Positions 1 to 5,555 of a DNA stretch of 7,033 bases are shown piece by piece; the stretch's first letter is position 1; the number at the start of each line of letters is the position of its first letter. The notes under the pieces were generated by a model. The model made no database searches and was not told where the DNA came from. It worked only from the letters and a program-made list of their open reading frames with translations. The translations under genes were made by a program, and so were the position numbers. Source of the DNA: Alphaproteobacteria bacterium MarineAlpha10_Bin3 (GTDB taxonomy: Bacteria > Pseudomonadota > Alphaproteobacteria > UBA8366 > GCA-2717185); NCBI GenBank assembly GCA_002937525.1, contig PTKA01000064.1, forward strand, positions 1 to 7,033. The letters run 5' to 3'.

Positions 1-16
1 GCTCTGTCCAACGCAT
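1..16 (-). CDS. Possible 5' end of a transposase gene, cut by the window edge
   Basis: On the minus strand an ATG at 16-14 is preceded by GGGAGG (bases 28-23) with a 6-nt spacer, which is an excellent ribosome binding site. The five visible codons read Met-Arg-Trp-Thr-Glu. I recall IS481-type transposases often beginning Met-x-Trp-x-Glu, which fits the repeat-rich IS-like end beside it, but five codons cannot establish a family. Its transcription would run away from the OmpA-domain gene. The same bases form the CCTCCC/GGGAGG inverted repeat at 23-36, so the binding site could also pair with itself. Confidence 0.35.
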
Positions 17-43
17 CGAAATCCTCCCTTGGGAGGTCTTCTA

Positions 44-111
44 AAACCGGACAGATCAATTGGTACATAAACCGGACAGATCACATGTTAGCGACACAAA
101 TTCGGACAAAT
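44..111. repeat. Three CGGACA-type direct repeats in the IS-like end
   Basis: AAACCGGACAGATCA occurs exactly at 44-58 and again at 69-83, a 25-bp period. A degenerate third copy, TTCGGACAAAT, lies at 101-111. I did not find this motif elsewhere in the window. The likely role is transposase binding at an element end (inference); a regulatory operator is the alternative. Confidence 0.7.
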
Positions 112-216
112 AGTTGTATGACATTCCAGGGTGCGTTAATGTTGGATGCAAAATTATCGGTGCGTGTCACGAAATTAATGACTGTGGTTTTTCAAGAATA
201 TTGGGGTGCGCGCTGG

Positions 217-1425
217 ATGAGACCGATCATTGCCATCGTGGCTATTGCAGGCGCGGTCGCCGCCTTCGTCGGCAGTGTCGAAGCGCAGCAGCAAGTTTTG
301 GTCTATATGCCCGGCTCCAGCCGTCCGAGCGTCATCGTCGATCTTAGCGCTCTCGACAAGCTTGGCCCCGTGCCAACCCTACTGGGGTTGCTTCGCACGA
401 CACGCGCCGCGCCAAGCCCAAGACCGGGCTCGACGCTGTTACCGCCACCCGCGACGCCGCCGCGCTCGACTTTGAGCCTGCCACCTGAATTGATCCAGAA
501 ATTGCAGCCGCCTAAATCGGCCACGGCGCGCCTACGGCCACCGGTGCGCTCCACGCCAAGCCGCCCGGCGCCAAAGGTCGCGGCCAAACCACGCGGCGTC
601 CCGCCGGCGAAAATGCCATCCAAGAAGCCGGCCCTCCAGAAGGTGCCACCGCCGGCAATGGCGAAACCGGCGCTGCCAAAGCCACCTATGGCAAGCAAGA
701 AACCATCCCGGCGCAAGGCCGTCACACCGCCAAAATTCACGGCTCCGACGCCGCCGAAAACCGTCGCTCCCGCACCGCCAAAAAAGATCGCAGCCCTGCC
801 CAAGGCCAGCCCGCCGCGGCTGGGCAATGTTCCGCCGCCGCCGGTTCCATCGATTCGCCCATCGGTGCCACCCGTGCCCAAATCGGTTGGGAAAGCCAGC
901 GTGCCGAAGGTGGTAAGGAAGGCCAGTGTGCCCAAAGCAGCGCCAAAAGTCATGCCGGTGCCGCGCCTGGCACCGCCTAAGTCGATATCCACAGCCAAAC
1001 CCGTGATGCCCCGCAGCGCAAAAATCGCCGCTATTCCGCCACCGCCGAGCGTCAAAAAACCTGGCAAGACACCGCCTTCGACAACCCCGGCGCCGCCCAT
1101 CAAAACCGCCCCCGACGGCACGATAACAATCGGCTTTCGCGAGAAGTCATCGGATTTTCCACCAAGCGCGGTGACGCCGCTGGATCGGCTGGTCAAGCGA
1201 ATGAAGGGCGACCCGAGCATTCGAATCCGGTTGAAAGGCTATGCCAGCGCGAAAATAGACTCGCCAAGTCAAGCGCGCCGAAAATCCCTGTTTCGCGCGC
1301 TTGCTATTCGCAAATACCTGATGAGCAAGGGGATTCGCAGCACGCGCATCGATATCCATGCGCTCGGCAACAAGAGCGAAGATCGCAATCCCAATCGGGT
1401 CGATGTGGTGGTTCAAAAATCGTAG
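217..1425 (+). CDS. Secreted Pro/Lys-rich protein with a C-terminal OmpA-like domain
   Basis: The protein has 402 residues. I chose the start at 217 because it begins a textbook signal peptide: Met-Arg-Pro, a hydrophobic Ile/Ala/Val core at residues 4-18, and VEA before the likely cleavage after Ala23. A weak GGGGT lies 9 nt upstream. The frame stays open back to 85, but that would start inside the IS-like end and bury the signal. Residues about 60-300 are a low-complexity stalk of Pro, Lys and Ala (PPK, PKP, KASVPK repeats) that could span periplasm like the Pro-rich region of TonB. Residues about 305-402 resemble an OmpA/MotB-type peptidoglycan-binding domain (RIRLKGYAS at 336-344, SLFRALAIRKYL at 357-368, GIRSTRI, then PNRVDVVV). 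The canonical TD is replaced by Ala343-Ser344, so the Asp that contacts diaminopimelate is missing, while the helix Arg360 is kept. A stator pair follows 41 nt downstream. Function unknown; probably an envelope partner of that pair. Confidence 0.8.
   Translation: MRPIIAIVAIAGAVAAFVGSVEAQQQVLVYMPGSSRPSVIVDLSALDKLGPVPTLLGLLRTTRAAPSPRPGSTLLPPPATPPRSTLSLPPELIQKLQPPKSATARLRPPVRSTPSRPAPKVAAKPRGVPPAKMPSKKPALQKVPPPAMAKPALPKPPMASKKPSRRKAVTPPKFTAPTPPKTVAPAPPKKIAALPKASPPRLGNVPPPPVPSIRPSVPPVPKSVGKASVPKVVRKASVPKAAPKVMPVPRLAPPKSISTAKPVMPRSAKIAAIPPPPSVKKPGKTPPSTTPAPPIKTAPDGTITIGFREKSSDFPPSAVTPLDRLVKRMKGDPSIRIRLKGYASAKIDSPSQARRKSLFRALAIRKYLMSKGIRSTRIDIHALGNKSEDRNPNRVDVVVQKS
892..945 (+). repeat. Tandem 27-bp repeat coding KASVPK
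   Basis: Two adjacent 27-bp units (892-918 and 919-945) each begin with codons for Lys-Ala-Ser-Val-Pro-Lys. In the first 18 bases the four differences all fall at third codon positions and are silent. This suggests an old duplication held by selection on the protein. It lies inside the Pro/Lys-rich stalk. Confidence 0.6.
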
Positions 1426-1466
1426 CCGCGGCTCATTTCTAGTACAGGATCTAGATAGGAAATCTG

Positions 1467-2609
1467 ATGGAGGGACAGACCGTAACCCAACCGTCCCGCT
1501 ATCTGAACCGGATGGCGGTATTTCTGGTTTTGGTGGCCGCGACCGTCGGGTTGCTGTTTTCAGGATTGCGCGACGCTTTCATGGCCAATGCCATACTGAA
1601 TGGCGTGATCATCGGAGTCTTGATCATTGGCATTGTTCACGCCTTCCGAACCGTGACAATGTTACGCCGCGAGGTCCATTGGATCGAAAGTTTCCGAAGT
1701 GAAAGTCTGTCGGCCAGCAGTGCGGCATCGCCGCGGCTGCTTGCCCCCATGGCGACGATGCTTGGGGCCAGTACAGGTCGAATCAGTCTCTCCACCACCG
1801 CCATGCGGAGCCTGCTGGACGGCATTGCGGCGCGGTTGGATGAAAGTCGCGAGACCTCTCGATACATGATTGGTTTGCTCGTGTTTCTTGGTCTGCTGGG
1901 AACTTTTTGGGGGCTGCTGGAGACGGTTCAGGCGGTTGGCTCGGTGGTTGGCGGACTGGAAATTGGCGGCGGCGATTTGAATACCGCCTTCGGGGAATTG
2001 AAACAGGGCTTGCAGGCACCGATTTCCGGCATGGGAACGGCGTTCAGTTCATCGCTTTTCGGCTTGGCGGGATCATTGGTTCTGGGTTTTCTGGAATTGC
2101 AAGCCGGCCAGGCGCAAAACCGGTTTTACAACGACCTGGAAGAATGGCTGTCCGGCTTGACGCGGCTTGGCAGCGGCGTCCTCTCCGGCGATGGCGAGCA
2201 ATCGGTTCCCGCCTTTATTCAAGCCCTTTTGGAACAGACCGCCGACGGCCTCGAGGGACTGCAACGGGCGCTGCTCAGAAGCGAGGAAAACCGCACCGAT
2301 TACAGCCGCAATATCTTCGATTTGATGCAGCGTATCTCCGCCCTCACCGACCAGATGTCGACCGAACAGAACCTTATGCTCAAACTGGCGGAAAGCCAGT
2401 CCGCGCTGCAACCGATTCTCGCCAAGCTGGCCGAAGGCGGCGGGCAGGAAAAGGCATCCGTGGTTCATATGCGGAACATCGAAACCTATCTTGGTCGTAT
2501 CCATGAGGATTTGAGTACCGGCCGCGCCGAGTCGGTACAGGAAATTCGTAGCGAAATCCGGCTTCTGGCCCGCACCATTGCGGCGCTCGCCGACGGAAGC
2601 GAGCAGTAA
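1467..2609 (+). CDS. MotA/TolQ/ExbB-family proton-channel protein with a helical tail
   Basis: The protein has 380 residues. The start has AGGA 6 nt upstream. Membrane segments are visible at about 16-34, 43-60, 134-157 and 186-210. The last two carry the family signature: GLLGTFWGLLETV (142-154) and PISGMGTAFSSSLFGLAGS (185-203). Thr146 and Thr191 sit where ExbB/TolQ have pore-lining Thr residues (by analogy). In this family five subunits form an inner-membrane ring that carries ions around a dimer of the partner protein. Residues about 240-380, after the last membrane helix, form a predicted cytoplasmic helical or coiled-coil tail, longer than in TolQ or ExbB. The partner is the MotB-like gene 34 nt downstream. 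It is not flagellar MotA: no flagellar gene is near, and the GLLGT/GMGTAFSSS motifs are closer to TolQ/ExbB. The family call is firm; the output of the motor is not known. Confidence 0.88.
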   Translation: MEGQTVTQPSRYLNRMAVFLVLVAATVGLLFSGLRDAFMANAILNGVIIGVLIIGIVHAFRTVTMLRREVHWIESFRSESLSASSAASPRLLAPMATMLGASTGRISLSTTAMRSLLDGIAARLDESRETSRYMIGLLVFLGLLGTFWGLLETVQAVGSVVGGLEIGGGDLNTAFGELKQGLQAPISGMGTAFSSSLFGLAGSLVLGFLELQAGQAQNRFYNDLEEWLSGLTRLGSGVLSGDGEQSVPAFIQALLEQTADGLEGLQRALLRSEENRTDYSRNIFDLMQRISALTDQMSTEQNLMLKLAESQSALQPILAKLAEGGGQEKASVVHMRNIETYLGRIHEDLSTGRAESVQEIRSEIRLLARTIAALADGSEQ

Positions 2610-2643
2610 CGCCGTCCCGGTTCCTGTGGATAGATTCTAACAT

Positions 2644-3927
2644 ATGTCCTTAAAGAATCGTAACCGCTCCGCATCGAATATCTGGCCTGGGTTCGTCGAT
2701 GCCCTGGCGACTTTGCTGATGGTCATTATATTTCTGCTGATGATCTTCGTTGTCGCGCAGTTCTATCTGAACGACGCGTTGATTGGCCGGGACCGGGCGT
2801 TGGAGCAACTCAATCGTCAGGTATCGGAACTCGCGGAATTGCTGTCCCTGGAGCGCCGGGCAAGCGTGGATCTGCGCTCCAATGTGGCCCAAATCTCCGC
2901 CGAACTACAAAGCTCTCTGGCCGAGCGCGACGAGTTGTCGACACAGTTGAGCGCCCTGCTCGGCGTCAGCGAGCAATTAAAGTCTGCCGAGGAACGAAAT
3001 TCCAAATTCGCCGCGGACAAGGCGTTGGTCAAAGCGGAAAAACGCGATCTAACCGGCGAATTGGAAGAAGTTTACAAGTCGCTTGAAGCCGCAAGCGAAA
3101 CGATTGCCGTCGGCAAGGCTAAAATTACCGTGCAGTTACGTGAACTGGCCGCACTGCAACAGGACATCATCGCCATGCGAGCGCTGCGCGAAGAGATGGC
3201 CAAACGCATTGAAGAACAATTTCGCCGGGCGGAAAGCGCCGAGGCGGCAGCCCAGTTCAGTGCGCGTTCGTTGAGCGACGAACAGAAAATATCCGTCGCC
3301 GCCAAAGCCCAGGTAGCCTTGCTCAACCGGCAGCTTGCCGCCATCCGCCAGCAGATCGCCGCGTTGAACAAGGCCCTTGAGGCTTCGGAAGCCCAGGACA
3401 AGGCGCAGCAAGTCCAAATCGCCAATCTTGGTCAGCGATTGAATGCGGCGCTGGCCCGGAAGGTTCAGGATCTGGCGCGGTACCGTTCGGAGTTCTTTGG
3501 CCGGTTGCGCGCGGTCCTTGGCGGACGCAGCGACATACAAATTGTTGGCGACCGATTTGTCTTCCAGTCTGAAGTCCTGTTCGCATCGGGCTCCGACCAT
3601 CTCGCCACCAGCGGTAAGGCGGAACTCGCCAAGCTCGCCGAAACCTTGAAAGAGATCGCCGCCGGCATTCCAGCCGATATCAACTGGGTCTTGCGGGTGG
3701 ATGGCCACACCGACCGGGTGCCGATATCGACGGCGCTATTTCCCTCCAACTGGGAATTGTCGACGGCACGGGCAATAGCGGTGGTCAAATTTCTGATATC
3801 CCAGGGGCTTCCGCCCTCGCGCTTCGCCGCCGCCGGTTTTGGGGAATTTCAACCCCTGGATCCGCGCGACGACGAAATCGCCTATCGGCGCAATCGCCGT
3901 ATCGAACTCAAGCTCGATCAGCGCTGA
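2644..3927 (+). CDS. MotB-like stator protein with coiled coil and OmpA-like peptidoglycan-binding domain
   Basis: The protein has 427 residues. A TAA directly upstream in frame (2638-2640) makes ATG 2644 the earliest start; its Shine-Dalgarno is weak. A short cytoplasmic N-terminus leads into one membrane helix at about 17-42. Asp19 in WPGFVDALATLL is placed like the ion-carrying Asp of MotB, TolR and ExbD. Residues about 45-285 are a long Glu/Ala/Leu/Gln-rich coiled coil. Residues about 303-427 are an OmpA-like domain with GHTDR (354-358), NWELSTARA (369-377), GFGEFQP and RRNRRIE (415-421); Asp357 and Arg376 match the two diaminopimelate-binding residues of OmpA. The layout predicts an inner-membrane anchor that grips the cell wall through a long rod. 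It pairs with the MotA/TolQ-like gene upstream. The weak ribosome binding site may help keep the 5:2 subunit ratio of such stators (inference). Databases tend to label relatives simply peptidoglycan-binding protein. Confidence 0.88.
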   Translation: MSLKNRNRSASNIWPGFVDALATLLMVIIFLLMIFVVAQFYLNDALIGRDRALEQLNRQVSELAELLSLERRASVDLRSNVAQISAELQSSLAERDELSTQLSALLGVSEQLKSAEERNSKFAADKALVKAEKRDLTGELEEVYKSLEAASETIAVGKAKITVQLRELAALQQDIIAMRALREEMAKRIEEQFRRAESAEAAAQFSARSLSDEQKISVAAKAQVALLNRQLAAIRQQIAALNKALEASEAQDKAQQVQIANLGQRLNAALARKVQDLARYRSEFFGRLRAVLGGRSDIQIVGDRFVFQSEVLFASGSDHLATSGKAELAKLAETLKEIAAGIPADINWVLRVDGHTDRVPISTALFPSNWELSTARAIAVVKFLISQGLPPSRFAAAGFGEFQPLDPRDDEIAYRRNRRIELKLDQR

Positions 3928-3952
3928 ACGTCGAAATTTCTAACGGCAGATT

Positions 3953-3981
3953 TTGCATCGAGCGCCGGTCTCGGCTATACT
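3953..3981 (+). promoter_or_regulatory. Sigma70-type promoter for rpmE
   Basis: TTGCAT (3953-3958) and TATACT (3976-3981) are separated by exactly 17 bp, a strong match to the housekeeping consensus (4/6 and 5/6). The start point would fall near 3988, leaving a leader of about 79 nt before rpmE. So rpmE is probably transcribed independently of the stator genes, although no terminator is visible between 3927 and the promoter. Confidence 0.75.
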
Positions 3982-3987
3982 CGCGCT

Positions 3988-4066
3988 CTCGTTGCGGCAA
4001 GCGACAGGGAACTGGCGAATTGCGGACCGCAATTCCTGTTGATCTTGAACTTTCCAGGGGACGGCC
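3988..4066 (+). promoter_or_regulatory. Structured 5' leader of rpmE, candidate autoregulatory site
   Basis: Two hairpins can be drawn in the predicted leader. The first is GTTGC/GCGAC with one G-U pair (3991-3995 with 4001-4005). The second is a perfect inverted repeat, GAATTGCGG/CCGCAATTC (4017-4025 and 4027-4035), flanked by ACAG (4004-4007) and CTGT (4036-4039), which could close a longer bulged stem but compete with the first hairpin. L31 leaders that bind their own product are described in several other bacterial groups; whether this is one is inference. Confidence 0.45.
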
Positions 4067-4291
4067 ATGAAGAAAGATATCCACCCGGACTATCACGATA
4101 TTACCATTCAAATGACGGATGGCACGTCGTATCAGACCCGCTCGACCTGGGGCGAGCCGGGGGCGACCTTGAAGCTCGATATCGACCCAACCTCGCACCC
4201 CGCCTGGACAGGCGTGCATCGGCTGATCGATACCGGTGGTCAGCTGGCGAAGTTCAATAAACGTTTCGAGGGTCTTGGCCTGAAGTCGTAG
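4067..4291 (+). CDS. rpmE: 50S ribosomal protein L31
   Basis: The protein has 74 residues, the usual length for L31, and starts [10 protein letters not shown]. Other family landmarks are [14 protein letters not shown] (16-29), [13 protein letters not shown] (37-49) and the C-terminal [11 protein letters not shown]31 bridges the large and small ribosomal subunits. AGGGG sits 6 nt before the start. The four zinc-binding Cys of E. coli L31 are all absent (no Cys at all), as in other alphaproteobacterial L31 proteins I recall, so it should not bind zinc and would need no zinc-dependent paralogue swap. The gene has its own promoter and a structured leader. Its last 38 bases overlap the 3' end of the convergent rcdA gene. 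Confidence 0.95.
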   Translation: MKKDIHPDYHDITIQMTDGTSYQTRSTWGEPGATLKLDIDPTSHPAWTGVHRLIDTGGQLAKFNKRFEGLGLKS

Positions 4292-4769
4292 CCGGTATGA
4301 ACTGCACAATGTTTAACCGGTATTCGTCGATATCCCGGTTCTGATTGGACTGACCCTCTCCCAAGCGACCACAAATTTGCCCATCAAGGCGAGCGACACG
4401 CCGATACAGATCGTGGCTTTTCTGATGCAGTTCGCGTAGCTGTTCGGGAAGATCGCGGTAAATTGAGAGGTCATGCTCGAAGCAGACCGATTGCAGCGAT
4501 AATCTGAAAAATCTCGAGGCGCACTCTTGCGCGCTTATAGCGCCTGCCGTTACTGCCCGCTGGGCCATCGTCCAAGCCATGATATCCGTTAAACCGCTGG
4601 TCAGCCGCATTGTCGCCACCGATAGGTCGAGACAATCGGTATTTTTCGTTCGATGGATGGCGCCAGAAACGCTCTGATTCAGGCTTTGCAAGCTTTGGAT
4701 ATAGTGCTTCGATTCTATTAGGAGCGCCAAGGTTTCGTTATGCAAATTGGCGAAATATGTCGTTGCCAT
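4254..4769 (-). CDS. rcdA: DUF1465 family protein, RcdA-like regulator of CtrA degradation
   Basis: The protein has 171 residues, the usual size for the family. Landmarks are an N-terminal helix with [19 protein letters not shown] (6-24), a central [23 protein letters not shown] stretch (54-76), and [23 protein letters not shown] at about 107-129. These match my memory of DUF1465. In Caulobacter this family's RcdA is a helical-bundle adaptor that, with CpdR and PopA, helps ClpXP degrade the cell-cycle regulator CtrA. The C-terminal tail beyond about residue 135 is polar and probably flexible, as in RcdA, and its last codons lie antisense to the end of rpmE. The start at 4769 has GGGA about 8 nt upstream. 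A near-consensus CtrA box lies some 50 bp upstream. The family call is firm; that it acts exactly as Caulobacter RcdA is inferred. Confidence 0.82.
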   Translation of the reverse strand: MATTYFANLHNETLALLIESKHYIQSLQSLNQSVSGAIHRTKNTDCLDLSVATMRLTSGLTDIMAWTMAQRAVTAGAISAQECASRFFRLSLQSVCFEHDLSIYRDLPEQLRELHQKSHDLYRRVARLDGQICGRLGEGQSNQNRDIDEYRLNIVQFIPATTSGQDPRNVY

Positions 4770-4818
4770 AAAACCAGTCCCAACAAATTACCGACCAAAA
4801 CGCGCATCTGCGAATTTA

Positions 4819-4833
4819 TTAACGTAACATGAA
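4819..4833 (-). promoter_or_regulatory. Candidate CtrA-binding site upstream of rcdA
   Basis: The plus strand reads TTAA, seven bases, then TGAA: 7 of 8 matches to the CtrA box TTAA-N7-TTAA. It lies 50-64 bp upstream of the rcdA start, the usual distance for an activator site. A weak promoter could surround it on the minus strand (TTTGGA, 17 bp, TAAATT). The match is short and AT-rich, so chance is a real alternative. Confidence 0.4.
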
Positions 4834-4911
4834 TATCCAAAGTTTGCCAGACTTTAGGAATTTATGGTTAATTTATTTGCCGCTGCTGGACTTCCTTGGC
4901 GATGCGGCAAT

Positions 4912-4943
4912 CCCTTGAATTAGCGGACAAGCAGCATACATAA
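4912..4943 (+). promoter_or_regulatory. Candidate RpoH (sigma32) promoter for the small heat shock gene
   Basis: CCCTTGAA (4912-4919) is a full match to the -35 element of heat shock promoters. The -10 region is less clear: GCATACATAA (4934-4943) contains a CAT core at a workable distance (13-18 bp depending on register). Transcription would start near 4947-4952, right where the hairpins of the leader begin, which supports the assignment. Confidence 0.6.
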
Positions 4944-4949
4944 CGGATG

Positions 4950-5048
4950 CGCCGGGGGCCGAAAATCGGGTCCGGCGTGGTTATCAGCGGGTTCGGCCAT
5001 GATGGCGGACCCCATCAACCCCATGTCGCTTGCAAGGAGGATATGGCA
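4950..5048 (+). promoter_or_regulatory. ROSE-type RNA thermometer in the ibpA leader
   Basis: Three hairpins fill the leader. Hairpin 1 (4950-4977) pairs CGCCGG with CCGGCG around an inner CCGA/TCGG stem. Hairpin 2 (4989-5012) pairs GGGTTC with GGACCC and then GCC with GGC. Hairpin 3 (5021-5046) holds the Shine-Dalgarno: CCAT pairs with ATGG, and UCGCU (5026-5030) pairs with the AGGAGGA region, leaving G5028 bulged. UYGCU with a bulged G opposite the Shine-Dalgarno is the hallmark of ROSE elements, which block translation of small heat shock genes until heat melts the hairpin. The start codon at 5049 lies just outside the stem. Confidence 0.8.
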
Positions 5049-5507
5049 ATGCGTAATTATGATTTTACTCCCCTGCTCCGGAATTCCGTTGGCTTCGACC
5101 GAATGGCGAGGCTTCTCGACACAGTCGGCGGCGATCCGCGTCCCAGCTATCCGCCCTACAATATCGAAAAAACCGGCGATGGTGCCTACCGTATCACGAT
5201 GGCCGTTGCGGGATTCGCCGAATCCGATCTGGATGTCCAGCTCGAAGACAATCAGCTCACTATTTCCGGGCGGGTAAATAATTCGGCGAAGGATGGTCCA
5301 GAAATACATTTTCTGCATCGCGGCATCGCCGAACGCGCTTTCACGCAGCGCTTCAATCTCGCCGACTATATCGAGGTCGGCGGTGCGAGTCTGGTGAACG
5401 GCCTGCTTCATGTGCATTTGCAGCGCGAGGTTCCAGAATCGATGAAACCTCGAAGCATCGCCATCAAGAATGGCGATGTTCACGCCGTCGCGGATAAAGC
5501 CGCGTAG
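5049..5507 (+). CDS. ibpA: Small heat shock protein, Hsp20/IbpA family
   Basis: The protein has 152 residues. I chose ATG 5049 over 5043 and 4947 because AAGGAGG (5034-5040) is 8 nt from 5049 but only 2 nt from 5043, and because the protein then begins MRNYDFTPLLRNSVGFDR, close to E. coli IbpA. The alpha-crystallin domain spans about 34-129, with YPPYNIE, YRITMAVAGFAESDLDV (47-63), GIAERAFTQRFNL and ASLVNGLLHVHL (113-124). The C-terminal Ile-Ala-Ile (137-139) is the IxI motif that docks into neighbouring subunits. It is an ATP-independent cytoplasmic holdase that binds unfolding proteins for later refolding by DnaK and ClpB. It is a single-gene unit with a candidate RpoH promoter, a ROSE-type leader and an intrinsic terminator 14 nt after the stop. 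The first 34 codons of the longer open frame are leader, not protein. Confidence 0.95.
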   Translation: MRNYDFTPLLRNSVGFDRMARLLDTVGGDPRPSYPPYNIEKTGDGAYRITMAVAGFAESDLDVQLEDNQLTISGRVNNSAKDGPEIHFLHRGIAERAFTQRFNLADYIEVGGASLVNGLLHVHLQREVPESMKPRSIAIKNGDVHAVADKAA

Positions 5508-5521
5508 CTGAATTTACCGGG

Positions 5522-5555
5522 GGGGGCGCCGTCATGTGCGGCGCGCCCCTTTTTT
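5522..5555 (+). terminator. Intrinsic terminator after ibpA
   Basis: A GC-rich hairpin pairs GGGG (5522-5525) with CCCC (5546-5549) and GCGCCG (5526-5531) with CGGCGC (5539-5544). It has one bulged G (5545) and a 7-nt loop, and is followed directly by six T (5550-5555). It acts for the plus strand only: on the other strand no T run follows the hairpin. Its T run contains the TAA stop of the convergent thioesterase gene. Confidence 0.92.

Larger units (their letters stand above)
1..112 (-). mobile_element. Probable end of an insertion sequence
   Basis: The segment carries repeated CGGACA-type motifs (two identical 15-bp copies and one degenerate copy) next to a Shine-Dalgarno plus ATG that reads leftwards out of the window. 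Several short repeats between a terminus and the transposase start are typical transposase-binding ends of some IS families (the IS21 and IS481 types come to mind). The outer boundary is not defined: only one end is visible, so neither terminal inverted repeats nor a target duplication can be checked. The base composition is visibly more AT-rich than the genes to the right. The family assignment is inference. Confidence 0.5.

Noticed and set aside
23..36. CCTCCC-TT-GGGAGG as a terminator
   Set aside because: The stem has only 6 bp with a 2-nt loop and no T run. One arm is better explained as the ribosome binding site of the leftward gene.
114..141. Promoter TTGTAT-17-TAATGT for the OmpA-domain gene
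   Set aside because: The -10 matches only about 3 of 6 positions, so there is too little to call a promoter.
85..216. N-terminal extension of the OmpA-domain gene to ATG 85
   Set aside because: The extension runs through the IS-like end, and the residues before Met 217 would bury a clear signal peptide.
303..1220. 305-residue Gly-rich open frame on the minus strand
   Set aside because: It is the antisense shadow of the Pro/Lys-rich stalk: Pro codons (CCN) read as Gly (GGN) on the other strand. It resembles a Gly-rich protein only for that reason, and the plus-strand frame has a signal peptide and a domain.
1467..3927. Zorya antiphage defence (ZorA/ZorB)
   Set aside because: The architecture is similar, but no zorC, zorD or zorE follows; the neighbours are the housekeeping genes rpmE and rcdA. 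A chromosomal alphaproteobacterial stator pair is the simpler reading.
4947..5048. Upstream start of the small heat shock gene at 4947 or 5043
   Set aside because: The first lies in the ROSE-type leader, and the second is only 2 nt from the Shine-Dalgarno. Start 5049 has ideal spacing and an IbpA-like N-terminus.
4920..5483. 187-residue open frame antisense to the small heat shock gene
   Set aside because: It is a shadow frame: no recognisable domain, and it lies over a gene with a clear family, ribosome site and terminator.
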